From JBMYYR01 sp049609625 (GTDB lineage: Bacteria > Bacteroidota > Bacteroidia > Flavobacteriales > CAJXXR01): a stretch of 41,453 nucleotides of DNA. Location of the stretch: the NCBI GenBank assembly GCA_049609625.1, contig JBMYYR010000013.1, positions 1-41,453 on the forward strand. Reading direction: 5' to 3'. Shown here piece by piece: positions 8,717-16,404 of this stretch; positions within the stretch are counted from its first letter, which is position 1; each line of letters opens with the position of its first letter. The notes beneath the pieces are model-generated. The model was not told the origin of the DNA, searched no databases, and saw only the letters and a list, made by a program, of their open reading frames with translations. Position numbers and translations under genes: made by a program.

Positions 8717-9636
8717 ATCTAAAACAGAAAATTACACGTCAGTTTTATAAGCTGATTGCCTTTACAAAACATTTTGTTATTCCCGGATTCAAAGGCATGT
8801 CGGTCTATGATGTTGCTTTGTTTTTTGGCGAAAGTTTATCTAAAGGTTCCATTACCACAAGGGCTTCTTCTTTGGCGTTCAATTTTTTTTTAGCACTTTT
8901 TCCAGGAATCATTTTTTTATTTGCCCTAATACCCTACGTACCCATAGATGGTTTTCAGGACGAATTGTTCATTTTGTTACGCGATGTCTTTCCGCCCACT
9001 ACTTTTGATGCCGCCCACAGTACCATAAACGACATCGTGAACAACAAGCAAGTTGGTTTACTGTCTTTAGGTTTTTTGATCGCGCTTTATTTTTCTACCA
9101 ACGGCATCAATTCACTTATCGAAGCCTTCAATGCCACCATCCATACCAAAGAATCGAGAACGATTTTGCAACAACGTTGGGTGTCGCTGGTGCTCACACT
9201 TGTGATGGCACTTTTGATTATATGCGCTATTATTCTCATTATATTTTCTCAAAACTTTATCGAATACCTTGAAAACAAAAAACTTCTTTCCAATTTTGCA
9301 GCACAAGTTATATTAGATTTCAAATGGATTACTCTACTCATTGTGCTTTATGCTGGCGTGTCGTTTTTGTATTATTATGGGCCGTCAAAATCGATAAAAC
9401 TGAGCTTATTTTCGCCAGGATCGCTCATCGCCACACTACTTATTGTGATGACCTCTTTGGGCTTTAGTTATTATATCGACAATTTTGCGCAGTACAACAA
9501 ACTCTACGGCTCCATCGGTACTTTGATTATTATTTTGCTCTGGCTTTATTTCAATTCAATTATTTTTCTGATAGGTTTTGAGCTCAACACCAGTATTATT
9601 CAAGCTATTAAGGTTAAAAATAAGACGATAAGATAG
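8713..9636 (+). CDS. YihY/virulence factor BrkB family membrane protein
   Basis: A 307-residue polytopic inner-membrane protein with about six hydrophobic helices, near residues 55-75, 110-130, 155-180, 195-220, 230-255 and 265-295. RASSLAFNFFLALFPGIIFLFALIPY is typical of the family, as is the C-terminal LYGSIGTLIIILLWLYFNSIIFLIG. It is often mis-called RNase BN; real RNase BN is a soluble enzyme. The transport or lipid role remains unclear. The start ATG overlaps the nadC stop. No terminator is obvious downstream. Confidence 0.87.
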   Translation: MNLKQKITRQFYKLIAFTKHFVIPGFKGMSVYDVALFFGESLSKGSITTRASSLAFNFFLALFPGIIFLFALIPYVPIDGFQDELFILLRDVFPPTTFDAAHSTINDIVNNKQVGLLSLGFLIALYFSTNGINSLIEAFNATIHTKESRTILQQRWVSLVLTLVMALLIICAIILIIFSQNFIEYLENKKLLSNFAAQVILDFKWITLLIVLYAGVSFLYYYGPSKSIKLSLFSPGSLIATLLIVMTSLGFSYYIDNFAQYNKLYGSIGTLIIILLWLYFNSIIFLIGFELNTSIIQAIKVKNKTIR

Positions 9637-10117
9637 TTGATCTAAAGTTTTGATTGTGAGTTGTTTGGGTTTATGTCTTTGGTGTTTCTGTAGACGTTTG
9701 TTCTATTCTTTAGGCATAAAAAATAGAAAGAGTTTGCGCTTTCCTCTCAGGTTCACAGTCAAAATGAAAATCAAATTTTAGTATGGTTGAATCTCAAAAT
9801 GTTCATTACATTTGTCAATCAATGACAAGCCTAAGTATTCAAGTCAAATGAAACAGTATTTTGAAGAGTACATAAGAAACTTAAGAATTAAAAAAGGTTT
9901 TACATTAACTCAATTAGGAGCGAAACTTGATTCTTAAATGACACACTAGAAAAGCTTTATTCGGACACATTTAAAAACATAGGAAGTGGTCAAAAATTAT
10001 CTCCCGATTTAGTCTTTGTTGAGCAACTTTCTAATTTCAGGTTAGCTCTTGCTAAAAATATTGTAGAAAACAATAACGTAGTGAAACTAATCACTTAAAG
10101 CCTTAAAAATAAAACTA
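9637..10117. other. Intergenic region with gene debris
   Basis: This 481-base gap follows the BrkB gene. Bases 9637-9840 show no gene. Bases 9848-10098 hold two out-of-frame protein fragments, annotated separately as a pseudogene. The asparaginase gene starts 19 bases after the second fragment ends. Confidence 0.55.
9848..10098 (+). pseudogene. Remnant of an HTH regulator and a second C-terminal fragment
   Basis: An ATG at 9848 opens 29 codons to TAA at 9935-9937. The peptide reads like the first part of an Xre/Cro helix-turn-helix domain (YIRNLRIKKGFTLTQLGAKL) and stops before the recognition helix. In another frame an open stretch from 9937 to TAA at 10096-10098 gives about 53 residues, including DTLEKLYSDTFKNIGSGQ and LSPDLVFVEQLSNFRLAL, with no start codon of its own. 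It looks like the well-preserved C-terminus of a longer protein. The pair is best read as two gene ends joined by a deletion. I cannot name the second protein. Confidence 0.6.
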
Positions 10118-11050
10118 ATGCAAAAGATTTCGATAGCCATACACGGCGGCGCAGGAACTTTGGTCGAAGGTATGATGACCCCAGAGCTGGAAGCAGAATA
10201 CAAATCAGCCTTGAAACTCGCTTTGCATGCGGGTTACCACATTTTGGAACAAGGCGGAACCGCCGTTGAGTCTGTAGAACAAGCGGTTATGGTTTTAGAA
10301 GATTCCCATTTATTCAATGCCGGAAAAGGCGCTGTGTTTACCGCCGATGAAACCCATGAAATGGATGCTTCCATTATGGACGGAAAATCTTTGAACGCTG
10401 GTGCCGTTGCATTGATTAGCGGGATTAAAAATCCAATTTCTTTAGCAAAAGACGTCATGGAAAAGAGCGAGCACGTGTTTTTGGCTGGAGAAGGCGCAAT
10501 GCGTTTTGCGCAAGACCAGGCCTATGCAATTGAAGATTCAGTTTATTTTTATGATGAATTTCGCCATAAGCAATGGCTCGAAATAAAAGACACGGATAGT
10601 TTTCAGCTTGACCACGCTAAGAAAAAAGATTCAAAATTTGGAACAGTTGGCGCAGTAGCTTGCGATGAGAACGGCAATATAGCCGCCGCAACCTCAACCG
10701 GTGGTATGACCAATAAACGCTATGGAAGGGTTGGAGATTCGCCTTTGATTGGTGCGGGGAACTACGCCAACAACAACACATGCGCTATTTCTTGCACGGG
10801 TAGTGGCGAGTTTTTTATTCGAGGTGTTGTAGCCTATGATGTTGCCTGCTTGATGGAACATAAAAAGATGTCTTTGGTAGAAGCTTCAAAAGAAGTTATC
10901 AACAAAAGAATTTTAGAAATAGGTGGCGATGGAGGCTTAATTGCTGTTGATAATCAGGGAAATATCGCTATGCCGTTTAATACCGAAGGCATGTATCGGG
11001 CAAGTAAATCTTCTGATGGCGATGAAGAGATTTCAATTTATAAACTTTAA
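10118..11050 (+). CDS. iaaA: Isoaspartyl peptidase / plant-type L-asparaginase
   Basis: The 310-residue N-terminal-nucleophile hydrolase begins IAIHGGAGT, the family hallmark. The autocleavage site is FGTVGAVA with the predicted nucleophile T176. Cleavage would give an alpha chain of 175 and a beta chain of 135 residues. STGGMTNKRYGRVGDSP and GTGAG-like GAGNYANN contribute substrate binding. It removes isoaspartyl residues from peptides and hydrolyses asparagine. No signal peptide, so cytoplasmic. It sits between two decayed accessory gene remnants, but its own codon usage looks native. Confidence 0.92.
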   Translation: MQKISIAIHGGAGTLVEGMMTPELEAEYKSALKLALHAGYHILEQGGTAVESVEQAVMVLEDSHLFNAGKGAVFTADETHEMDASIMDGKSLNAGAVALISGIKNPISLAKDVMEKSEHVFLAGEGAMRFAQDQAYAIEDSVYFYDEFRHKQWLEIKDTDSFQLDHAKKKDSKFGTVGAVACDENGNIAAATSTGGMTNKRYGRVGDSPLIGAGNYANNNTCAISCTGSGEFFIRGVVAYDVACLMEHKKMSLVEASKEVINKRILEIGGDGGLIAVDNQGNIAMPFNTEGMYRASKSSDGDEEISIYKL

Positions 11051-11117
11051 TGTTTTGCGTACAAAATTTTGTTTCTTCAGAACGTGTATCTTTGTAAAAA
11101 AGGAGTAAGCTAATAGC

Positions 11118-11290
11118 ATGTCAAACAAGAACCAATCAAAAAGATTAACAAATCAGCATAAAAAGTCGCAAGGTGTAATTGGCATATTTGGAGATGAAGC
11201 AAAATTACACGACTTAACAGTTGGTAAGATTTCAAACCCCTTAAAGTTTTAGGTAGTGATATTTTTAATCAGATAACCAAAAGTAAATAA
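11118..11290 (+). pseudogene. EcoRI-type restriction endonuclease, internally deleted
   Basis: An ATG at 11118 opens 44 codons to TAG at 11250-11252. The peptide reads MSNKNQSKRL, then QGVIGIFGDEAK, then TVGKIS. I recall EcoRI endonuclease starting MSNKKQSNRL with QGVIGIFGDYAK and AVGEVS in the same order. From 11243 to TAA at 11288-11290, in a different frame, KVLGSDIFNQITKSK resembles the EcoRI C-terminus RVLGRDLFEQLTSK. So the two ends of a roughly 277-residue gene remain and about 220 internal residues, with all catalytic residues, are gone. The M.EcoRI-type gene starts 9 bases later, in the order of the EcoRI operon. The comparison is from memory and should be aligned. Confidence 0.85.
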
Positions 11291-11298
11291 AGCTAGAA

Positions 11299-12345
11299 AT
11301 GGGAAGAAACGCAACAAATAAATTACTGCAAAAAGCTAAAAAATCAAAAAGTGATGAGTTCTACACACAACTTTCTGATATAGAAAGTGAGTTGCAACAC
11401 TATAAAAAACATTTTGAAAACAAAGTAGTTTATTGCAATTGTGACGACCCAAAAATTAGCAACTTCTTTAATTATTTTGCTTCAAACTTCAAGGAATTAG
11501 GACTAAAAAAATTAATAGCTTCTTGTTACAAAAAACAAGAAATAGACTTGTTTAATACAGAAAAAACTGAAAATGGTTTTTATTATAAATACACAGGTTT
11601 AGAAAAAGAAAATAGCAACCCAAATTCAACAGAAATTATTCATTTTAAAGGAGATGGTGATTTTCGCAGTGCCGAAAGTATCGAATTATTAAAACAAGCG
11701 GATATTATTGTTACAAATCCACCATTTTCACTTTTCAGAGAATATGTTGCTCAACTTATTGACTACGATAAAAAATTTTTAATAATTGGTAACATTAATG
11801 CTATTACATACAAAGAAATTTTTAAACTAATCAAAGGAAATAAAGCTTGGTTAGGCATAAATCTAGGTAGAGGTGTTTCTGGTTTTATTGTACCCGAACA
11901 TTATGAACTTTATGGTTCTGAAGCTAGAATTGACGACTTTGGTAATAGAATAGTTTCGCCAAATAATTGTCTTTGGCTTACAAATTTAGACACCTCTAAA
12001 CGACACGAAGATATTGAACTTACAAAAAGATATTATGGTAACGAAATAGAATATCCTAAATATGACAACTACAATGGAATAAATGTCAATAAGACAAAAA
12101 ATATTCCATTAGATTACAAAGGTTTTATGGGTGTTCCTATAACATTTTTACATAAATTCAATCCCGACCAATTTGAAATTATTAAATTCAGAAAAGGGAA
12201 TGATGATAAAGATTTGTCTATAAATGGAAAGTGTCCATATTTTAGAATTCTAATTAGAAATAAACGAGTACAATCGGAAATAATTGAAAAAAAACAAAGC
12301 CTACAGCTAACAAAAGTAGCTGAAGAAAAATGTGCTGAATGTTAG
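11299..12345 (+). CDS. EcoRI-family adenine-specific DNA methyltransferase
   Basis: This 348-residue protein closely follows M.EcoRI as I remember it: RNATNKLL near the start, KKSKSDEFYTQ, VVYCNCDDP at 43-51, KGDGDFRS, DIIVTNPPFSLFREY with catalytic NPPF at 140-143, GRGVSGFIVPEHYELYG and INGKCPYFRILI. M.EcoRI methylates the N6 of the second adenine in GAATTC. Identity looks high enough to predict the same site, but that is inference. It runs about 20 residues longer at the C-terminus than I recall for M.EcoRI. Its cognate nuclease gene is deleted just upstream, so it is an orphan. It is AT-richer than the neighbouring housekeeping genes, consistent with transfer. Confidence 0.92.
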   Translation: MGRNATNKLLQKAKKSKSDEFYTQLSDIESELQHYKKHFENKVVYCNCDDPKISNFFNYFASNFKELGLKKLIASCYKKQEIDLFNTEKTENGFYYKYTGLEKENSNPNSTEIIHFKGDGDFRSAESIELLKQADIIVTNPPFSLFREYVAQLIDYDKKFLIIGNINAITYKEIFKLIKGNKAWLGINLGRGVSGFIVPEHYELYGSEARIDDFGNRIVSPNNCLWLTNLDTSKRHEDIELTKRYYGNEIEYPKYDNYNGINVNKTKNIPLDYKGFMGVPITFLHKFNPDQFEIIKFRKGNDDKDLSINGKCPYFRILIRNKRVQSEIIEKKQSLQLTKVAEEKCAEC

Positions 12346-12406
12346 GAAAACTAACGATTCAGTTTGGAATTAAATAGATGCTAACAAATTTTTAATACGT
12401 TGTTTT

Positions 12407-13213
12407 ATGCAAAAAAAAGTTGTTGTTATAACAGGAGCTTCATCTGGAATAGGGGAGGCCTTAGCCAATGTTTACGCAAAATCGGGTTATCATTTGGTGT
12501 TGGCTGCTCGACGACTTGATTTACTCCAACAGCTCGGCAATCAATTGAGAGAGAAGTATCAGGTAGAAATACGTTGTATAGCGACAGATGTCTCAAAAGA
12601 ATTAGACTGTAAAAACCTTATAGATAAAACGTTAGAGTATTTTGGATATATTGACGTCTTGGTCAACAATGCGGGAATTTCTATGCGTGCCAGTTTGGCA
12701 GATTTAGAATTAGATGTCTTAAGACGGGTGATGGATGTTAATTTTTGGGGCACGGTATATTGCACCAAATTTGCCTTAGATGCCTTGCTGAAAAGTAAAG
12801 GGTCTGTTGTTGGTATTAGTTCAATAGCGGGTTTTAAAGGTCTTCCGGGACGAACAGGTTATTCGTCTTCCAAATTTGCTATGCAAGGTTTTTTAGAAGC
12901 AACGCGGATAGAAAATCTGAAAAAAAATCTACATGTATTAATTGCATGCCCTGGGTTTACGGCTTCCAATATCCGAAATCAAGCCCTTTCTAAAGACGGC
13001 TCTACCCAAAAAGAAACACCTCGAGATGAGCAAAAAATGATGACGGCCATGGAAGTGGCTCAGCGTGTTTTTAAAGCCCAACAGCGACGAAAACACTATA
13101 GTATTATGACGTTTAACGGTAAGTTGACCATTTTTTTAAATAAATTCTTTAGCAAATGGGTCGATAAATTGGTTTATAATCACATGTCAAAAGAACCAAA
13201 TTCTCCCTTCTAA
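12407..13213 (+). CDS. SDR-family oxidoreductase
   Basis: A classical short-chain dehydrogenase of 268 residues. The NAD(P)-binding TGASSGIG is at 9-16, NNAG at 87-90, and the catalytic Ser near 138-139 with Y152 and K156 in YSSSK. An Arg pair after the second beta strand (AARR, 33-36) suggests NADPH preference. The substrate cannot be read from sequence. One base separates its stop from the shikimate kinase ATG, so it heads a three-gene operon with aroK and tsaC. Confidence 0.9.
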   Translation: MQKKVVVITGASSGIGEALANVYAKSGYHLVLAARRLDLLQQLGNQLREKYQVEIRCIATDVSKELDCKNLIDKTLEYFGYIDVLVNNAGISMRASLADLELDVLRRVMDVNFWGTVYCTKFALDALLKSKGSVVGISSIAGFKGLPGRTGYSSSKFAMQGFLEATRIENLKKNLHVLIACPGFTASNIRNQALSKDGSTQKETPRDEQKMMTAMEVAQRVFKAQQRRKHYSIMTFNGKLTIFLNKFFSKWVDKLVYNHMSKEPNSPF

Positions 13214-13214
13214 A

Positions 13215-13724
13215 ATGCCTAATATTATTTTAACAGGATTTATGGGATCGGGCAAAAGTCATCTACTACCTTTGCTTTCCAAACGCTTAAAATGTAAAGC
13301 ATTTGATTTAGATGTTCTTATTGAAGATTATGAGAGACAGTCTATTACAGATCTTATTTCTGATTCGGAAGCGTATTTTAGAAAGCTCGAATTGCATTAT
13401 TGTAGACATGTCATAAACACTAATTCTGATTTTGTTTTGGCCTTAGGCGGTGGAGCATTTTGTCAGCCTGAAATTCAAACTTATATTCTATCCGATCCCA
13501 AAAACATCGTACTTTATTTAAGTCTTTCGGATGAAGATTTTGATCAACGCATGGAAAAAATCAAAACGCAGCGGCCGATATTACAAGCTTTTGGAAGCCA
13601 ATATAAAACAAAAGCAAAAGCACTCTACGAATTTCGAAAAAAATCTTATCAAAAGGCTCATATTCAGTTAGATAGTTCTTCGAGTTTAGATTATGTTATA
13701 CAGCAAATAGAAGCCCTAAATTAA
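13215..13724 (+). CDS. aroK: Shikimate kinase
   Basis: At 169 residues this is a standard shikimate kinase, phosphorylating the 3-OH of shikimate with ATP in chorismate synthesis. The P-loop GFMGSGKS is at 8-15, FDLDVLIE gives the Asp that binds magnesium and substrate, FRKLE carries a shikimate-binding Arg, ALGGGAF is the substrate loop and RPIL lies in the lid region. It is cytoplasmic. It lies between SDR and tsaC with gaps of 1 and 5 bases. Confidence 0.92.
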   Translation: MPNIILTGFMGSGKSHLLPLLSKRLKCKAFDLDVLIEDYERQSITDLISDSEAYFRKLELHYCRHVINTNSDFVLALGGGAFCQPEIQTYILSDPKNIVLYLSLSDEDFDQRMEKIKTQRPILQAFGSQYKTKAKALYEFRKKSYQKAHIQLDSSSSLDYVIQQIEALN

Positions 13725-13729
13725 ATCCT

Positions 13730-14302
13730 ATGGAGCGTTATGACAAAGCCGATTTGGAAGCGGCAAAGCAAAGTTTACAAAACGGCGGTGTAATACTTTA
13801 TCCCACAGATACCATTTGGGGTTTGGGCTGTTTGATGAATGATATTCAGGCTTTTAAAACAATTTTTAATCTCAAAAATAGAGCTAAAGACAAAAAATGT
13901 ATTCTTCTTTTTGCTTCAGAAATTCAACTCGAACGTCATTTTGATGAAATACCCGAACAGGCTTGGCAACTGATGGAATACGCCGAAAAACCGTTAACAT
14001 TGGTTTTGGATGGCGCTAAAAATATTCCAAAACACTTGTGTTCGGCTGATGGTAGTTTGGCTGTTCGTTTGGTAAAAGATCCTTTTTGCCAACACCTGAT
14101 TCAACAACTAAAGTCGCCTATTGTGAGTACATCTGCCAACCTAAGTGGCCATCCAAGTCCAAAGTCTTTTGCTCAAGTTTCGGAAGATCTTAAGCATCAG
14201 GTTGATTATGTTGTAAGACACAAACAAGCTTTTGAGTCTCGTTCGGCTTCAACCATTATTAAGCTAGGTTTGAATGGAGATATTAAAATTTTGAGGAAAT
14301 AA
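13730..14302 (+). CDS. tsaC: Threonylcarbamoyl-AMP synthase (YrdC/Sua5 type)
   Basis: The 190-residue single YrdC domain carries the substrate-binding segments GGVILYPTDTIWGLGC near 18-33 and SPIVSTSANLSGHPSP near 128-143, plus KNRAKDKK for ATP/threonine binding. It makes L-threonylcarbamoyl-AMP from threonine, bicarbonate and ATP for the t6A37 modification of ANN-decoding tRNAs. It lacks the extra Sua5 C-terminal domain, so TsaC is the right type. It is the last gene of the SDR-aroK-tsaC operon. Confidence 0.92.
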   Translation: MERYDKADLEAAKQSLQNGGVILYPTDTIWGLGCLMNDIQAFKTIFNLKNRAKDKKCILLFASEIQLERHFDEIPEQAWQLMEYAEKPLTLVLDGAKNIPKHLCSADGSLAVRLVKDPFCQHLIQQLKSPIVSTSANLSGHPSPKSFAQVSEDLKHQVDYVVRHKQAFESRSASTIIKLGLNGDIKILRK

Positions 14303-14325
14303 ATTGTTAATCTGTTGATGTTTAG

Positions 14326-14445
14326 ATTTTTACGGAAGATTTAGTTCATAAAAAAGCATCAATTAATGATGTCCTAACACCTCAAGATCTACATAATAAT
14401 TGGAAAATTCCTCAATTAAAAAGAGAAAAATTACCTGAAATATAA
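14326..14445 (+). pseudogene. Possible C-terminal gene remnant
   Basis: A frame opens after a TAG at 14323-14325 and runs 39 codons to TAA at 14443-14445. The polar peptide includes TEDLVHKKASINDVLTPQDL and reads like real protein, but it has no start codon before residue level and no recognised family. It could be chance in AT-rich DNA. Confidence 0.25.
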
Positions 14446-14630
14446 TTGGCTCTATCTCGAATATTGTGGGTGGACGCTCAAAATTTATGCACAAAAACAC
14501 GAAGAGTAAGGTATACTTAACTAAGGTGAGTTCGATGTAAGGAGATTTCGTAATTTATTAGCATTAAGCCTTTTAATTCAATTATCCTCTTTTTTTGTTA
14601 GAACCTAAATGGTTTTGTAGAACCCTGACC

Positions 14631-14751
14631 TATTTTTAAAAGGCATTAAAACCGTAACGAAACCTTAGAGAAATGGCTTAGCTGGAGCGATAGCGGAAGA
14701 TCCAGCCATTGAACTTAGGTTTTGTCTAGGTTTTGATGTGTTTTAAAAATA
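14631..14751. repeat. Long imperfect palindrome (hairpin-forming intergenic element)
   Basis: Nested inverted segments face each other around a centre near 14692. TATTTTTAAAA (14631-14641) faces TTTTAAAAATA (14741-14751). AAACCTTA (14660-14667) faces the CTTAGGTTT at 14714-14722. AATGGCT plus CTGGA (14672-14686) face TCCAGCCATT (14701-14710). The inner stem is GC-rich compared with its surroundings. It may be a REP-like or MITE-like element, or a processed RNA structure. Confidence 0.55.
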
Positions 14752-14774
14752 AGTCTTGAATTTTCTTTGTTTCG

Positions 14775-14798
14775 TTTCTTTTTTTCAAGAAAAAGAAA
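14775..14798. repeat. T/A-rich hairpin next to the long palindrome
   Basis: TTTCTTTTTT at 14775-14784 pairs with GAAAAAGAAA at 14789-14798 around a 4-base loop. An overlapping alternative pairs TCTTGAA (14753-14759) with TTCAAGA (14784-14790). It may be part of the same dispersed element as 14631-14751. Confidence 0.4.
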
Positions 14799-15100
14799 TG
14801 AAAATCATAGCGATAGCGTCGAAATATAACAAAGAATCTTATATTGAACTCACGTTATAGTTAGGATTCTTGAATGAGCTACATTTATAGGTTTCATGAA
14901 GGGTGTGACTAAAATTTGACTCACTATTTATGCGTGTTATCTAAAACTGCATCAAGTTGCCCACATCTTTCAACATAGAGCCAAAACTAATTAACTTGCA
15001 CTAACAGCAACGTATATAAAAATAGCTAAATTTGTGCCAAAATTAATAATATCGTTTATCTGATAAGGTTAGTTTAGTCCGAAAATTATACAAATAATCT

Positions 15101-15129
15101 ATCCGTTGTTTTCATATACAACAGCGGAT
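15101..15129 (-). terminator. Hairpin downstream of the small secreted-protein gene
   Basis: ATCCGTTGTT (15101-15110) pairs with AACAGCGGAT (15120-15129) with one wobble and a 9-base loop, 26 bases past the stop of the minus-strand gene. The T-run in the reading direction is weak, so terminator function is uncertain. Confidence 0.35.
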
Positions 15130-15154
15130 ACAACAGCCTTATAAAACCGAAAGC

Positions 15155-15715
15155 TTACTGCTTGAAATAAACTTTCTTTGTTCTGATTTCTCCATTTTCA
15201 TAGATTCTTTTTTCGATGTAAAGACCAGTTGTTGGAGTATGTATTTTTCGACCAGTAATGTCATAATATTTAGTGTCAAAAGAAAGTTCTTCGGTTTCTA
15301 ATTCTTCGACAGAAATGCTGTTTCCTAAATAGTATCGAGTTCGTTCTTTACAATATTCTGTATCGCCGTTGACAGCATCTTTAATTTTGAAGTCTAAATC
15401 GAAATATTCAGGCTCTGGGTTTGTTGTATGTACTTCAAATTCAATAGTTTTTGTCTCTCCAGCATTCAAACTTGGGTAGCAAGATGGTGTACCTACAAAT
15501 GTAACTCCAGCTGTTGGGGTTTCATAAATATCGCAGTATGCAGATAAATTTTCTGAATCGCTCGTATTGGTAATGACAACCTCCATGTTATACACATTAG
15601 GATTTGTGGTTGCCGAAAAATGATAGCTATACGTAATGATTTCGCAAACACCAGGCCAGCCCGCAAAGGCAGAAAGTGAACAAATAAGACTAAGAGATAA
15701 TAAAAGAGTTTTCAT
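15155..15715 (-). CDS. Small secreted protein with a T9SS-like C-terminal tail
   Basis: A 186-residue protein with a clear Sec signal peptide (MKTLLLSLSLICSLSAFAG, cleavage near 18-19). The middle, about 25-125, looks like a beta-sandwich domain with paired cysteines and a phrase typical of DUF11-like or CARDB folds (VVITNTSDSENLSAYCDIYE, GETKTIEFEV). The last 40 residues (YYDITGRKI, GLYIEKR, KVYFKQ) resemble the T9SS type A sorting domain, so it is probably exported through the outer membrane. No enzyme motif is seen. It appears monocistronic. Confidence 0.68.
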   Translation of the reverse strand: MKTLLLSLSLICSLSAFAGWPGVCEIITYSYHFSATTNPNVYNMEVVITNTSDSENLSAYCDIYETPTAGVTFVGTPSCYPSLNAGETKTIEFEVHTTNPEPEYFDLDFKIKDAVNGDTEYCKERTRYYLGNSISVEELETEELSFDTKYYDITGRKIHTPTTGLYIEKRIYENGEIRTKKVYFKQ

Positions 15716-15826
15716 AAAATTGTTTTTTTTGATTATTCAAAAGTAGGCTAATAAGTTGGAAGTTGAATATAAAATTGAATAAAATTAGTTGATTTAGGCT
15801 AAAAAAGAACTTCGGTTGAGTTCTGA

Positions 15827-16324
15827 CTAAGATAAAACAGCTTGATATTCAGTAGATTCTAAGCTAACCTTTACGTGTTCTTTCGAACTCGTGCTGAGCC
15901 GCGTTCCGGTATAATCCGCTTTGATAGGGAAACGATTGTGATTTCGATCAATAAGCACAGCTGTACTTATTTTTTTCAAAGGTGCTTCAAGAAAGTACTT
16001 AAGGCCGTACATCATCGTTTTTCCCGAATTTAAAACGTCATCAATCAAAATAATCGTTTGCTGTTCGAAATCAGCTTTGCTAATGTCGGCAGAAACGCCC
16101 GAGTCAAAAGGTTTGTTTTTATCGATTTTAAGCTCCGTTAGTCTCAGTTCAAAGGGGGCGATGTTGCTCAAAACGCCGTAGAGTTCTTGCGCAAATCGAA
16201 AGCCGTTTCCGTTGATGCCCGCCAGAATAAGGCGCTGTTCATTCGGATTATCTTCATAAATTTGCCAGGCAATACGCTTGGTTTTATTTAGAATTTGATG
16301 ATGCGACAAGATGATAGTTTCCAT
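15827..16324 (-). CDS. Phosphoribosyltransferase family protein (PyrR-like)
   Basis: A 165-residue type I PRTase domain. The PRPP-binding loop is IILIDDVLNSGKT at 91-103, and ILAGINGNGFRFA near 33-45 forms the pyrophosphate loop region. The length and fold suit PyrR or hypoxanthine/purine PRTases. No PyrR-type RNA target is visible here and no pyr genes are near, so base specificity and regulatory function are open. It is divergent from the ThiF-like gene, with 80 bases between starts. Confidence 0.82.
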   Translation of the reverse strand: METIILSHHQILNKTKRIAWQIYEDNPNEQRLILAGINGNGFRFAQELYGVLSNIAPFELRLTELKIDKNKPFDSGVSADISKADFEQQTIILIDDVLNSGKTMMYGLKYFLEAPLKKISTAVLIDRNHNRFPIKADYTGTRLSTSSKEHVKVSLESTEYQAVLS

Positions 16325-16404
16325 ACATTTGATTTTTCAAAGCTAAAGTACATATTCTATTTCAATCTAAGAGGTTCTTTGTCTAAGAAATACCCAAAAA
16401 TACT

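Larger units (their letters stand above)
14303..15154. other. 852-base gene-poor gap
   Basis: No intact gene is visible. It holds a short open protein-like fragment (14326-14445), a 120-base imperfect palindrome (14631-14751), a T/A-rich hairpin (14775-14798) and a hairpin at 15101-15129 near the end of the next minus-strand gene. The rest, 14446-14630 and 14812-15100, shows only stop-rich AT sequence. The composition suggests repeated insertion and loss. Confidence 0.5.
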
